Shown here: in pieces, positions 1-8,991 of the stretch | How the letters are laid out: the number at the start of each line of letters is the position of its first letter | Numbering within the stretch: the first letter of the stretch is position 1 | Assembly (NCBI RefSeq): GCF_014193695.1 | Contig: NZ_JACHZR010000001.1 | Span: 1,339,309-1,403,308 of the forward strand | Direction: 5' to 3' | DNA: 64,000 nucleotides | DNA from: Rhizobium sp. BK316 | GTDB lineage: Bacteria; Pseudomonadota; Alphaproteobacteria; Rhizobiales; Rhizobiaceae | Made by a program: the position numbers and the translations under genes | The notes under the pieces: model-generated | What the model was told of the DNA's origin: nothing | The model's database searches: none | Seen by the model: only the letters and a program-made list of their open reading frames with translations

Positions 1-1
1 C

Positions 2-661
2 ATGCGTTTGATGGACGTGATCCTCGAAACCAAGTGCGGTGCGGAAAGGCACGACCAGCTGAAGCTGATGAAGCTCGATTGGTCGAAGGAGCCCTGCGCT
101 ACCGACAGTTTCGCCGAATTCGCCAAGTGGACGAAGGACTATACGCTGCAGCCCTTCATGGGCATCGACAACAAGCAGTCTTATAGCCTCTTCACGGCGG
201 GCCGCGCGGCCATGATGTTGGAAGGCGACTGGCTGGTTGGCCAGCTCTCCGGCAGCGGCGCCAACCTCGACGATTACGGGATCTTCCCCTTCCCGACCAA
301 TACCAACCGCCTCTATGGTTTTGCCGAGTACAATTACATCAGCACCAAGACCAAGAACCCGGACATGGCTGCGAAATTCATTGACTATTTCCTGTCGACG
401 AAGGTGCAGCAGGATCTCGTCGGCCAGATCAGCTCGATCTCGGTCAATAAGAACGTCCAGTACACCAACCAGAAGCCTCTGGAAGCCGAATGGCTGGATA
501 TCTTCAAGACCTACAGCAAGATCTACATGAATGGCGACCAGGCCTTCCCGCTTGACGTGACGACGGAATATTTCCGCGTCATCAACGATGTCGCCTCTGG
601 CAGCATTGAGCCGGCCGCAGCAGCCAAGCAGATGCAGGCCTTCATCGCCGGCAGAACCTAA
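2..661 (+). CDS. Sugar ABC transporter substrate-binding protein, C-terminal part
   Basis: This is the C-terminal half (about 219 residues) of a periplasmic family-1 sugar-binding protein; the reading frame is open at the window edge, so the true start and signal peptide lie upstream. The segment AAMMLEGDWL and the run of aromatic residues near the C-terminus are typical of MalE/UgpB-like proteins. It is followed directly by two MalF/MalG-type permeases, so it is the binding component of that importer. The substrate cannot be read from the sequence; the glycoside hydrolase in the same operon suggests an oligosaccharide or glycoside. The first ATG in the window is internal, not the start. Confidence 0.85.
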   Translation: MRLMDVILETKCGAERHDQLKLMKLDWSKEPCATDSFAEFAKWTKDYTLQPFMGIDNKQSYSLFTAGRAAMMLEGDWLVGQLSGSGANLDDYGIFPFPTNTNRLYGFAEYNYISTKTKNPDMAAKFIDYFLSTKVQQDLVGQISSISVNKNVQYTNQKPLEAEWLDIFKTYSKIYMNGDQAFPLDVTTEYFRVINDVASGSIEPAAAAKQMQAFIAGRT

Positions 662-673
662 CTCCTCCCGAGA

Positions 674-709
674 CGCCGGCTGATCGACACTCATGTCGGT
701 CGGCTGGCG
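674..709 (+). promoter_or_regulatory. Intercistronic stem-loop between binding protein and permease genes
   Basis: Positions 674-688 and 695-709 form a 15-bp stem with a 6-nt loop in the plus-strand RNA. Three of the pairs are G-U wobbles, so the structure forms in this orientation only. It is not followed by a T-run and lies between the stop of the binding protein gene and the ribosome binding site of the first permease. Such structures commonly stabilise the upstream part of importer transcripts so that more binding protein than permease is made; that role is inferred here. Confidence 0.6.
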
Positions 710-757
710 CCCGCCTTTGCAAGACCGAAAGGGGCAACGCCCTGCCCGGAGGTGAGC

Positions 758-1657
758 ATGTCATTGCGCCAAACAACTCATGATCCCCGCGTGCAGGCCT
801 TCATCCTGCTCGTCCCGGCTCTGGCCATCTACGCGATCTTCGCGCTCTACCCGATGCTGAATGTGGTCGTCATCAGCTTCCAGAAATGGAACGGGCTCGA
901 CCCGCAGCGCCCCTTCGTCGGCTTTGCGAATTATACGGCAATCTTCACGCGCGACCCGGTCTTCTGGGTCGCCTTCAAGAACACCGTGATCTGGACGTTG
1001 ATGAGCCTGATCTTCCCGCCGCTGGTCGGGCTGCTCTTGGCGCTCAGCCTCAACCAGAAGATTTTTGGCCGCAACAGCCTGCGCGCCATCTTCTACCTGC
1101 CCGTCATCATCGCGCCGATCGCCGTCGCCACGATGTGGAAGTGGATGTACGATCCGTTCTTCGGCCTGTTCAGCCAGATGCTGACCTCCTGGGGCATGCA
1201 GACCTGGATCAAGGACTGGCTCGGCAACAAGGACATCGCGCTCTATTCCGTCTTCATCGCCTATCTCTGGCAGACTGTCGGCTTCTCGATGGTGCTCTTC
1301 CTGGCAGGCCTCCAGAACGTCTCGCAGACGCTGGTCGAGGCCGCCCGCATCGACGGCGCCGGCCGTTGGGCCGTGTTCAAGCATGTCACCCTGCCGGCGC
1401 TGCGCCCGACGATCACTATCGTGCTGGTGCTTTCGATCATCTCGTCGCTGAAAGCCTTCGATATCGTCTACGGTCTGACCGGCGGCGGACCCGCGCAGTC
1501 GACGCAGATGCTGGCGCTCTGGGCCTTCACCCAGGCGATGCAGATCTTCGATTTCGGCCGCGGTGCGGCGATCTCCGTCGTCCTGCTCCTGATTACCATG
1601 GCGATCGTTATTCCCTACCTGCGCTGGACGCAAAAGCATGAGGAGGTCGAATCGTGA
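758..1657 (+). CDS. Sugar ABC transporter permease, MalF/UgpA type
   Basis: Inner-membrane permease subunit of about 299 residues with six predicted membrane spans. It contains the EAA loop (VEAARIDGAGRWAVFKHV) that docks on the ATPase. An in-frame GTG lies at 752, but GGAGG at 748-752 is ideally placed for the ATG at 758, so 758 is chosen. Its stop overlaps the GTG start of the next permease (GTGA), showing translational coupling. It pairs with the following gene to form the translocation pore of the importer. Confidence 0.9.
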   Translation: MSLRQTTHDPRVQAFILLVPALAIYAIFALYPMLNVVVISFQKWNGLDPQRPFVGFANYTAIFTRDPVFWVAFKNTVIWTLMSLIFPPLVGLLLALSLNQKIFGRNSLRAIFYLPVIIAPIAVATMWKWMYDPFFGLFSQMLTSWGMQTWIKDWLGNKDIALYSVFIAYLWQTVGFSMVLFLAGLQNVSQTLVEAARIDGAGRWAVFKHVTLPALRPTITIVLVLSIISSLKAFDIVYGLTGGGPAQSTQMLALWAFTQAMQIFDFGRGAAISVVLLLITMAIVIPYLRWTQKHEEVES

Positions 1658-2538
1658 CAGCTCTCGGAGCCGCAGCCGATGATCTCGACATCGATATGAA
1701 GCCCCTTCGCCTGAAGCGCGATCCCATCCTCATCGGCTTGTGGATCGCCCTCATCCTTGTCGCGCTGATCTGGGTGGCACCCTTCGTCTTCATCGTCTTT
1801 ACCTCGCTGAAGACACCGGCTGCAGTCACCAGCACTGGCGCCTTCATGCCGCCGACGGACCTCGCCTTCCAGAACTATGCAGACGCCTGGAGCCGCGGCA
1901 ATTTCGCCAGCTCCTTCTTCAACAGCGTGATCATCACCGTGATCAAGGTGCCGCTCGGCCTCGCGCTGTCGGCAATGGCGGCTTACGCGCTTGCCAAGAT
2001 CAAGCTGAGAATCAGCAAGGCGCTGCTGCTGCTCGTGGTCTTCGGCACGATGATCCCCTTCCAGGTGATGCTCGCACCGCTCTTCACGCTGGTGAATTCC
2101 TTCGGGCTGATCGACACCTATCCGGGCGTCATCCTGCCCTATATCGCCTTCGGCGTTCCCTATCAGGTCTTCATCCTGCATGGCTTCTTCAAGGGCATTC
2201 CGAAGGAGCTGTCGGAGGCGGCCCTCATCGATGGCGCGACGCATTTCACCATCTTCCGGCGGATCTTCCTGCCCGTCTGCCTGCCGGTTCTCGCCGCTTT
2301 GCTGATCCTCGACTTCGTCTCCACCTGGAACGAATTCGCCATGGCGCTCGTCCTTCTGCAGGACCAGCATATGTGGACCCTGCCGCTCGGCCTCATGTCG
2401 TTCCAGGGGCAGTTTTCCAGCAATTACGGCCAGCTCAACGCCGCGATCGTCATGACGGTCCTGCCGGCGACGATCGTCTATCTCATGTTCCAGCGCTACT
2501 TCGTGTCCGGACTGACCTCCGGAGCCGTCAAGGGCTGA
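1654..2538 (+). CDS. Sugar ABC transporter permease, MalG/UgpE type
   Basis: Second permease subunit, 294 residues, with a short cytoplasmic N-terminus, about six membrane spans and an EAA loop beginning SEAALIDGATHF. The GTG start overlaps the previous stop by four bases. The C-terminus ends GAVKG, the usual ending of the MalG/UgpE half of these importers. Family membership is clear; the substrate is unknown. Confidence 0.9.
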   Translation: MTALGAAADDLDIDMKPLRLKRDPILIGLWIALILVALIWVAPFVFIVFTSLKTPAAVTSTGAFMPPTDLAFQNYADAWSRGNFASSFFNSVIITVIKVPLGLALSAMAAYALAKIKLRISKALLLLVVFGTMIPFQVMLAPLFTLVNSFGLIDTYPGVILPYIAFGVPYQVFILHGFFKGIPKELSEAALIDGATHFTIFRRIFLPVCLPVLAALLILDFVSTWNEFAMALVLLQDQHMWTLPLGLMSFQGQFSSNYGQLNAAIVMTVLPATIVYLMFQRYFVSGLTSGAVKG

Positions 2539-2569
2539 TACCGAAATCTTGTTCTTCGAGGAGAGACAT

Positions 2570-4090
2570 ATGTCCGATGCAGCAGTCGAAAAATGGGGCG
2601 TGTTCGAAGCGGGTTTCGCCGGCCCGTCCGAAGGCAATCCCTATCTCGACGTGGCATTCGATGCCGTGTTCACGCATAAGAGCCGCGAGGTCCGCGTGCC
2701 GGGCTTTTATGACGGCAACGGCACCTATCGCATCCGCTTCATGCCCGACACGGAGGGTCAATGGTCCTTCAGGACACGCTCGAAGACGGCGGCCCTCGAC
2801 GGCAAGACGGGCTCGTTTGTGGCAACCGCGCCTTCCGCCGGCAATCACGGTCCGGTGCGCGTGCGCAACAAGTTCCATTTCGGCTATGCCGACGGCACGC
2901 CCTTCTTCTCCTTCGGCACGACATGTTACGCTTGGACGCATCAGCCGCTGGAGATGCAGAAGCAGACGCTGGAGACGCTGAAGAAGACGCGGTTCAACAA
3001 GATCCGCATGGGCGTCTTCCCGAAGGACTATCCCTATAATACCAATGAGCCGCTGCATGCCTGCTTCGAAACGGGCGCCGACGGCAGGCTCGATTTCGAT
3101 CGTCCGAACCCTGCCCTCTTTCAGCATTTCGACCGGCAGGTGGCAGCCCTTTGCGCGCTTGGCATCGAGGCCGACATCATCATTTTCCACCCCTATGACC
3201 GCTGGGGCTATGCCGACATGTCGGCCGAGCAGGATTTCCGTTATGTCGCCTATCTTGCAGCACGGCTTTCCGCCTACCGGAACGTCTGGTGGTCGCTCGC
3301 CAACGAATATGACTTCCTGATCGATACAAAGCCGATGGAACAATGGGACCGCTACTTCCACATCCTGGAGGAAAACGATCCCTACCAGCACCTGCGCTCG
3401 ATCCATAATGGCGACGTAACGGCGAATTTCGACCATCGCAAGCCCTGGGTGACGCATACCTGCATCCAGAACCCCGACGTCAAGCGCACGCAGGAATGGC
3501 GCAACGCCTACGGCAAGCCGGTCGTCAACGACGAGCCGGAATATGAAGGCGACATCGTGCAGTCCTGGGGCAATCTCTCCGCACAGGAGCTCGTGCACCG
3601 CTATTGGATCACCATGGCGCGCGGCGGGTATGCCGGCCACGGCGAGACCTATTCGCATCCTGACGATCTGATCTGGTGGGCGAAGGGCGGTGAGTTGCGC
3701 GGCGAGGCCTGGAAGCGCATCGGCTTCCTGCGCGACCTGCTCGAGGCCGACGTCAAGTACGGGCTGGAGCCGCTCGGCGTAATCGGCGAATGGCCTTGGT
3801 CGCGCGTCTCGGGCGCGCGAGACGGCGACGGCGATTTCCGGCTGATCTATCTCGGCGAACATCAGCCGGTCATCTGGTCATCAGGCCTGCCGCTCGACGG
3901 CACCGATTACGACGTCGATATCATCGACACCTGGGAGATGACGATCACGCCGGCCGAAAAGATTGCAGCCCCTGTTCCGCATCCCACCCGTCATGGCGCG
4001 ATCGTGCGCGGCGGCAAGCCGGACGCGGCCTTCGGCGTCAAGCTTCCCCGCAAGCCGCATCAAGCGCTGCGCGTGCGCAGAAAGCGCTAA
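2570..4090 (+). CDS. DUF5060-type putative glycoside hydrolase (TIM barrel)
   Basis: About 506 residues, no signal peptide, so probably cytoplasmic. The first ~90 residues match the beta-sandwich DUF5060 type (GVFEAGF, VPGFYDGNGTY, FMPDTEGQW). The central part looks like a (beta/alpha)8 hydrolase related to DUF4038/DUF5605 proteins: SLANEYD supplies a candidate acid/base Glu and VNDEPEYEG a candidate nucleophile Glu. An upstream TTG at 2549 is in frame, but GAGGAGAG before the ATG at 2570 fixes the start there. It sits between the permease and ATPase genes, so it probably cleaves the imported glycoside. Specificity is unknown. Confidence 0.8.
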   Translation: MSDAAVEKWGVFEAGFAGPSEGNPYLDVAFDAVFTHKSREVRVPGFYDGNGTYRIRFMPDTEGQWSFRTRSKTAALDGKTGSFVATAPSAGNHGPVRVRNKFHFGYADGTPFFSFGTTCYAWTHQPLEMQKQTLETLKKTRFNKIRMGVFPKDYPYNTNEPLHACFETGADGRLDFDRPNPALFQHFDRQVAALCALGIEADIIIFHPYDRWGYADMSAEQDFRYVAYLAARLSAYRNVWWSLANEYDFLIDTKPMEQWDRYFHILEENDPYQHLRSIHNGDVTANFDHRKPWVTHTCIQNPDVKRTQEWRNAYGKPVVNDEPEYEGDIVQSWGNLSAQELVHRYWITMARGGYAGHGETYSHPDDLIWWAKGGELRGEAWKRIGFLRDLLEADVKYGLEPLGVIGEWPWSRVSGARDGDGDFRLIYLGEHQPVIWSSGLPLDGTDYDVDIIDTWEMTITPAEKIAAPVPHPTRHGAIVRGGKPDAAFGVKLPRKPHQALRVRRKR

Positions 4091-4107
4091 GGATAGAAGG
4101 AGTCCCC

Positions 4108-5178
4108 ATGTCCGGGTTGAGCATCAATAAAGTCAAGAAATCCTTCGGTTCGGTCGACATCATCCACGGTATCGATGTCGAGATCGCCGATGGCGAGTTC
4201 GTCATCCTTGTCGGACCGTCGGGCTGCGGCAAGTCCACGCTGTTGCGTATGATTGCCGGCCTCGAGGAAATCAGCGCCGGCAAGATCAGCATCGACGGGC
4301 GCGTCGTCAACAATCTGCAGCCGAAGGATCGTGATATCGCCATGGTCTTTCAGAACTACGCGCTTTATCCGCAGATGACGGTCGCCCAGAACATGGGCTT
4401 TGCGCTGGAACTGGCCGGCGCCAGGCGGCCGGAGATCGACAGGAAAGTCTCCGAAGCTGCCGCCATCCTCGGCCTGCAGCCGCTGCTGGAGCGCAAGCCG
4501 GCGCAGCTTTCGGGCGGCCAGCGCCAGCGCGTCGCGATGGGCCGCGCCATCGTCCGCGATCCGAAGGTCTTCCTCTTCGACGAGCCGCTGTCGAACCTCG
4601 ACGCCAAACTCCGCGTCAAGATGCGAGCGGAGATCAAGGCGCTGCATCAACGCCTGAAGACGACGATCGTCTATGTCACGCACGACCAGATCGAAGCCAT
4701 GACCATGGCCGACAAGATCGTCGTGCTGCAGGGCGGCCGGGTCGAACAGATCGGCAGCCCGCTCGAACTCTACGACCGGCCGCGTAATATCTTCGTCGCG
4801 GGCTTCCTCGGCTCGCCGGCGATGAACTTCCTCGAAGGCACGCTCGAGACTGGCGGCAGCCCGAGCCTCGCTCTTTCTGGCGGCGCGCGTGTGAAACTCT
4901 CACAGGCACCGGCCAATTCCGCCGGCAAGCCGCTGACGCTCGGCATCCGCCCTGAGGACATTTCGCTCGGCGGATACGAGGGCGTCGAGGCGGTCGTGAA
5001 AGTTATCGAGCCGACCGGCTCGGAAACCCATGTCGCCGTTGAGGTCGAAGGCAAGGAGCTGACTTGGGTCGTGCGCGAGCGCGTGAACCTCGCCCCGGAG
5101 CAACGCGTCAAGCTGTCCTTTGCGTCTCCCAAGGTGCATTTCTTCGACCGACAGACGCAGAGCAGGCTCGACGCCTGA
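4108..5178 (+). CDS. Sugar ABC transporter ATP-binding protein, UgpC/MalK type
   Basis: 356-residue ATPase with Walker [11 protein letters not shown]-loop VFQNYALYP, signature LSGGQRQR, Walker B VFLFDEP, D-loop SNLD and switch His in VTHDQIEA, followed by a C-terminal TOBE/MalK-like regulatory domain. The frame is open back to 3790 inside the hydrolase gene; AAGGAG at 4097-4102 sets the ATG at 4108. It energises the importer encoded upstream and is the last gene before the terminator. Confidence 0.93.
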   Translation: MSGLSINKVKKSFGSVDIIHGIDVEIADGEFVILVGPSGCGKSTLLRMIAGLEEISAGKISIDGRVVNNLQPKDRDIAMVFQNYALYPQMTVAQNMGFALELAGARRPEIDRKVSEAAAILGLQPLLERKPAQLSGGQRQRVAMGRAIVRDPKVFLFDEPLSNLDAKLRVKMRAEIKALHQRLKTTIVYVTHDQIEAMTMADKIVVLQGGRVEQIGSPLELYDRPRNIFVAGFLGSPAMNFLEGTLETGGSPSLALSGGARVKLSQAPANSAGKPLTLGIRPEDISLGGYEGVEAVVKVIEPTGSETHVAVEVEGKELTWVVRERVNLAPEQRVKLSFASPKVHFFDRQTQSRLDA

Positions 5179-5198
5179 GCGACCACGTAAACAGCCAG

Positions 5199-5229
5199 GC
5201 CGGGCGGCCTGGCACCGCCCGGCTCTTTT
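5199..5229 (+). terminator. Rho-independent terminator of the sugar importer operon
   Basis: Perfect 9-bp inverted repeat (5199-5207 with 5215-5223), 7-nt loop, followed by TCTTTT. It lies 20 bases after the ATPase stop. On the other strand no T-run follows, so it mainly serves the plus-strand operon, although it lies between two converging operons. Confidence 0.88.
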
Positions 5230-5250
5230 CACGGTGGTGGTCCGCTCCAG

Positions 5251-6747
5251 TCAGGTCACCGTACTGAGTGTTCGCGCAATCGCATTGCGCCATCCGACAA
5301 TTCTCGCCTGTCGGTCAATCTCCGTCATGTCAGGCTGAAAGCTGCGGTCGCGCGCCCAGGCGCGGGCAAACTCGCTTTGCCCCGGCCAGACACCCGCCTG
5401 CGATCCTGCAAGCCAGGCCGCACCAAGCGCCGTCGTCTCCAGCGTCGCGGCGCGGTCGACGGGGCTCGAAAGAATATTGGCGAGATGCTGCATGGTCCAT
5501 TCGGAGGCCGACATGCCGCCATCGACGCGCAGGACGGTTTCGATCGGATGGTCGCCCCAATCGCTCCGCATCGCCACCAGAAGGTCGAGCGTCTGGTAGG
5601 CAATCGATTCCAGTACGGCGCGCGCCAGTTCCGCCGGGCCGCTGTTGCGCGTCAGGCCGAAGATCGCGCCCCGCGCCTCCGGATCCCAATAGGGAGCGCC
5701 GAGCCCGGTAAAGGCGGGCACGACATAGACCCGTTGCTGTGGATCGGCTTTGTCAGCCAATGCCCCGGTTTCCGACGCCTTTTCGATGATGCCGAGGCCG
5801 TCGCGCAGCCATTGCACCGCCGCCCCCGCGATGAAGATCGACCCCTCCAGCGCATAGGTCGTCTTGCCGTTCAGGCGATAGGCAATGGTGGTCAAAAGCC
5901 GGTTCTTCGACCGCACCATATCATCCCCGGTGTTCAAGAGCGCGAAACAACCGGTGCCGTAGGTCGATTTCATCATGCCCGGCTCGAAACAGGCATTGCC
6001 GATCGTTGCCGCCTGCTGATCGCCGGCAACACCAAGGATGGGAATGGCCGCGCCGAGGATGTCGGGATCGACCAAACCGAAAGTGGCGGCACTGTCCTTG
6101 ACCTCAGGCAGCAGGCTACGCGGGATGCGCAGGATCTCGAGAAGCTCGTCGTCCCAGCAGTTCTCGGCGATATTATAGAGCAGGGTTCGCGAGGCGTTGG
6201 TCGCATCGGTGACATGCGCCCGCCCGCCGGTCAGCTTGTAGATGATCCAGCTGTCGATGGTGCCGAAACAGACCTCGCCGGCCTCCGCCCGGGTGCGCAG
6301 CCCTTCGACGTTGTCGAGCAGCCAGCGCAGCTTCGTGCCGGAAAAATAGGGATCGAGGAGCAGGCCGGTCTTGGCGGTAAAAAGCTTTTCGTAGCCATCG
6401 ACTTTCAGCCGGTCGCACATTTCCGCCGTGCGCCGGTCCTGCCAGACGATCGCCTTGTAGAGCGGCCGGCCGGTGGCTCTTTCCCAGACGACGACAGTTT
6501 CGCGCTGGTTGGTGATACCAACAGCGGCAATTGCGCCGGGCGCCACGCCGCTCCTTGCCAGCGCATCGCGCACGGTCGAAAGCACCGTGTCCCAGATTTC
6601 GGCCGCATCATGCTCCACCCAGCCGGTCTGCGGGAAATACTGGGTGATCTCCGTCTGGGCCGACGATGCGATCCGCATCTGGGGGTCGAAGAGAATTGCC
6701 CGCGACGATGTCGTGCCCTGGTCGATGGCAAGGATATGGCCACTCAT
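5251..6747 (-). CDS. glpK: Glycerol kinase
   Basis: 498 residues, full length for GlpK. It phosphorylates glycerol to sn-glycerol 3-phosphate with ATP. The N-terminal DQGTTSSRA phosphate-binding motif, ITNQRET, the IVWQDRRT region and the GALEGSIF-like/GGAVQW-like segment of FGGY kinases are all recognisable. It is the last gene of the minus-strand glycerol operon, downstream of the binding protein glpV, so imported glycerol is trapped on entry. About 140 bases separate it from glpV. Confidence 0.96.
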   Translation of the reverse strand: MSGHILAIDQGTTSSRAILFDPQMRIASSAQTEITQYFPQTGWVEHDAAEIWDTVLSTVRDALARSGVAPGAIAAVGITNQRETVVVWERATGRPLYKAIVWQDRRTAEMCDRLKVDGYEKLFTAKTGLLLDPYFSGTKLRWLLDNVEGLRTRAEAGEVCFGTIDSWIIYKLTGGRAHVTDATNASRTLLYNIAENCWDDELLEILRIPRSLLPEVKDSAATFGLVDPDILGAAIPILGVAGDQQAATIGNACFEPGMMKSTYGTGCFALLNTGDDMVRSKNRLLTTIAYRLNGKTTYALEGSIFIAGAAVQWLRDGLGIIEKASETGALADKADPQQRVYVVPAFTGLGAPYWDPEARGAIFGLTRNSGPAELARAVLESIAYQTLDLLVAMRSDWGDHPIETVLRVDGGMSASEWTMQHLANILSSPVDRAATLETTALGAAWLAGSQAGVWPGQSEFARAWARDRSFQPDMTEIDRQARIVGWRNAIARTLSTVT

Positions 6748-6888
6748 GGCATCTCTTTCCTGCGCAGCAGCCGTCGTTCCGTCGGGACGACGGCTTGTCC
6801 TCGTTTTGTATTTGGAAGTGGTGTCGACCTTCCCGGCAGCGTGCCGGGAAGGTCTGATGGCAGCCGGGCCTAGACCCGGTCAAACAGC

Positions 6889-8619
6889 CTATTTCTTGGC
6901 TTCAGCCCAGCTCTTGACGAGCTCGTCATAGTTGACGGTGACGGGCTTTTCCTTCTCGTTCTCGATCTTCAGCTGCGGAGCGAGGTTGCCCTTCTTCACC
7001 GCATCCGCGTTCCAGTAAGCGAGATCATGTTCCTCGGCGAGTTTCGGACCGATGTCGCCCTGGACCTTGGCGCGTTCGAGGCGCTGCAGCACCTTTTCCT
7101 GCTCGGAGCAAAGCGAGTCCATTGCTCCCTGCGCGGTCTTTGCGCCTGACGAAGCGTCACCGATCGCCTGCCACCAGAGCTGCGCGAGCTTCGGATAGTC
7201 GGGAACGTTCGTACCGGTCGGCGACCACTGCAGACGGGCAGGCGAACGGTAGAACTCGATCAGGCCGCCGAGCTTCGGCGCACGATCGGTGAAGGACTTG
7301 TGGTCCAGCGTCGACTGGCGGATGAAGGTCAGGCCCATGTGGCTCTTCTTCACGTCGACAGTCTTTGACGTGACGAACTGGGCATAGAGCCAGGCCGCCT
7401 TGGCACGATCGTCAGGCGTGGACTTCATCAGCGTCCAGGAACCGGCATCCTGATAGCCGAGCTTCATGCCGTCCTTCCAGTAGACGCCATGCGGGCTCGG
7501 TGCGAAACGCCATTTCGGCGTGCCGTCCGCATTGACGACCGGCAGGCCTTCCTTGACGAAGTCGGCGGTGAAGGCCGTGTAGGTGAACATCTGCTGGGCG
7601 ATTTCGCCCTGCGAGGGGACCGGGCCGGATTCGGAGAAGGTCATGCCTTGAGCGGCGGCCGGTGCATAGGCCTTCATCCAGTCCAGATATTTCTGGATGG
7701 AATAGACCGCTGCGGGGCCGTTGGTATCGCCGCCACGCGCGACGCAGGAGCCGACGGGCCGCGAGTTTTCATCGACCTTGATGCCCCATTCGTCGACCGG
7801 CTTGCCGTTCGGGATGCCCCTGTCGCCATTGCCGGCCATGGAGAGCCAGGCGTCGGTGAAGCGCCAGCCCAGCGACGGGTCCTTCTTGCCGTAGTCCATG
7901 TGGCCATAGACCTTCTTGCCGTCGACGTCGCGACCGGTGAAGAACTCGGCAATGTCCTCATAGGCCGACCAGTTGACCGGCACGCCGAGATCGTAGCCGT
8001 ACTTCGCCTTGAAGTCCGCCTTGTTCTTCTCGTCGTTGAACCAGTCGTAGCGGAACCAGTAAAGGTTTGCGAACTGCTGGTCGGGCAGCTGATAGAGCTT
8101 GCCGTCCGGCGCCGTGGTGAAGGACTTGCCGATGAAGTCGTCGATGTCGAGGCCAGGATTGGTGACATCCTTGCCTTCGTTGGCCATCCAGTCGGTCAGG
8201 CTGCGGGCCTGCTGATAGCGCCAATGGGTGCCGATCAGGTCCGAGTCGTTGATATAGGCGTCATAGATATTTTCGCCCGACTGCATCTGCGTCTGCAGCT
8301 TTTCAACGACGTCACCCTCGCCGATCAGGTCGTGAGTGATCTTGATGCCGGTAATCGCGGTGAAGGCCGGGGCCAGCACCTTCGATTCATATTCATGTGT
8401 GGTAATCGTTTCCGAAACCACCTTGATGTCCATGCCGGCGAAAGGCTTGGCAGCGTCTATGAACCACTGCATTTCCTTTTCCTGGTCGGCGCGCGCAAGC
8501 GTCGAAACGTCGCCGATCTCCTTGTCGAGGAAGGCTTTTGCCTCATCCATGCCGGCATAAGCGGAGCCCGCCATAGCCAGCAAAATGCCTGCTGTCGTCG
8601 TTAGTAGATGCCGTCGCAT
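6889..8619 (-). CDS. glpV: Glycerol ABC transporter substrate-binding protein
   Basis: 576 residues with a cleavable signal peptide (MRRHLLTTTAGILLAMAGSAYA). It is longer than typical sugar-binding proteins, as are GlpV proteins of rhizobial glycerol importers. The start is supported by GGAGGAT just upstream. Gene order with two unusual ATPases, two permeases, the DUF2160 protein and glycerol kinase identifies it as the periplasmic glycerol-binding component. That identification comes from context and family, not from seen ligand contacts. Confidence 0.92.
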   Translation of the reverse strand: MRRHLLTTTAGILLAMAGSAYAGMDEAKAFLDKEIGDVSTLARADQEKEMQWFIDAAKPFAGMDIKVVSETITTHEYESKVLAPAFTAITGIKITHDLIGEGDVVEKLQTQMQSGENIYDAYINDSDLIGTHWRYQQARSLTDWMANEGKDVTNPGLDIDDFIGKSFTTAPDGKLYQLPDQQFANLYWFRYDWFNDEKNKADFKAKYGYDLGVPVNWSAYEDIAEFFTGRDVDGKKVYGHMDYGKKDPSLGWRFTDAWLSMAGNGDRGIPNGKPVDEWGIKVDENSRPVGSCVARGGDTNGPAAVYSIQKYLDWMKAYAPAAAQGMTFSESGPVPSQGEIAQQMFTYTAFTADFVKEGLPVVNADGTPKWRFAPSPHGVYWKDGMKLGYQDAGSWTLMKSTPDDRAKAAWLYAQFVTSKTVDVKKSHMGLTFIRQSTLDHKSFTDRAPKLGGLIEFYRSPARLQWSPTGTNVPDYPKLAQLWWQAIGDASSGAKTAQGAMDSLCSEQEKVLQRLERAKVQGDIGPKLAEEHDLAYWNADAVKKGNLAPQLKIENEKEKPVTVNYDELVKSWAEAKK

Positions 8620-8697
8620 AATATCCTCCCAGGGTTTGCGATTGCAGTTCTCACGTCTCAGGCGGCCAGTACCCCCGGCCTCCGTATCACCTTGGAA

Positions 8698-8979
8698 TCA
8701 CACGTAACGGAACACGCCGATGGCGTAGATCACGGAAATGCCAAGAGCCCACCACAGGTTGGGTCCGATGAGACCCAGCCATGCAAGATGAATGAATGCT
8801 GCGCCAAGCAGCGAAATGAACAGCCGGTCGCCGCGCGTCGTCTCGAAACGAAGCAAGCCAACGCGCGGCGTGCCGCCCGGCGAAAAATATTCCCAGACGC
8901 TCATGCCGATCAGCAGCATAAGGATCGTCAGGAAGAAGAGCGCCGTCGGTAGCGTCCAGGCCATCCAGGAAAAGCTCAT
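8698..8979 (-). CDS. glpU: DUF2160 small membrane protein of the glycerol transporter
   Basis: 93 residues with two to three hydrophobic segments and conserved-looking WEYFSPGG and RGDRLF motifs. DUF2160 proteins are found between the permease and binding protein genes in rhizobial glycerol import operons, as here: 12 bases after glpQ and 78 bases before glpV. Its role is unknown; it may be an accessory membrane subunit. Confidence 0.85.
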   Translation of the reverse strand: MSFSWMAWTLPTALFFLTILMLLIGMSVWEYFSPGGTPRVGLLRFETTRGDRLFISLLGAAFIHLAWLGLIGPNLWWALGISVIYAIGVFRYV

Positions 8980-8991
8980 GTCCGGTCCTCC

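Noticed and set aside
5377..6873. A 498-codon open frame on the plus strand opposite glpK
   Set aside because: It mirrors the glycerol kinase gene on the other strand; its predicted protein is rich in Arg, Gly and Pro with no recognisable domain, as expected for an antisense frame in high-GC DNA.
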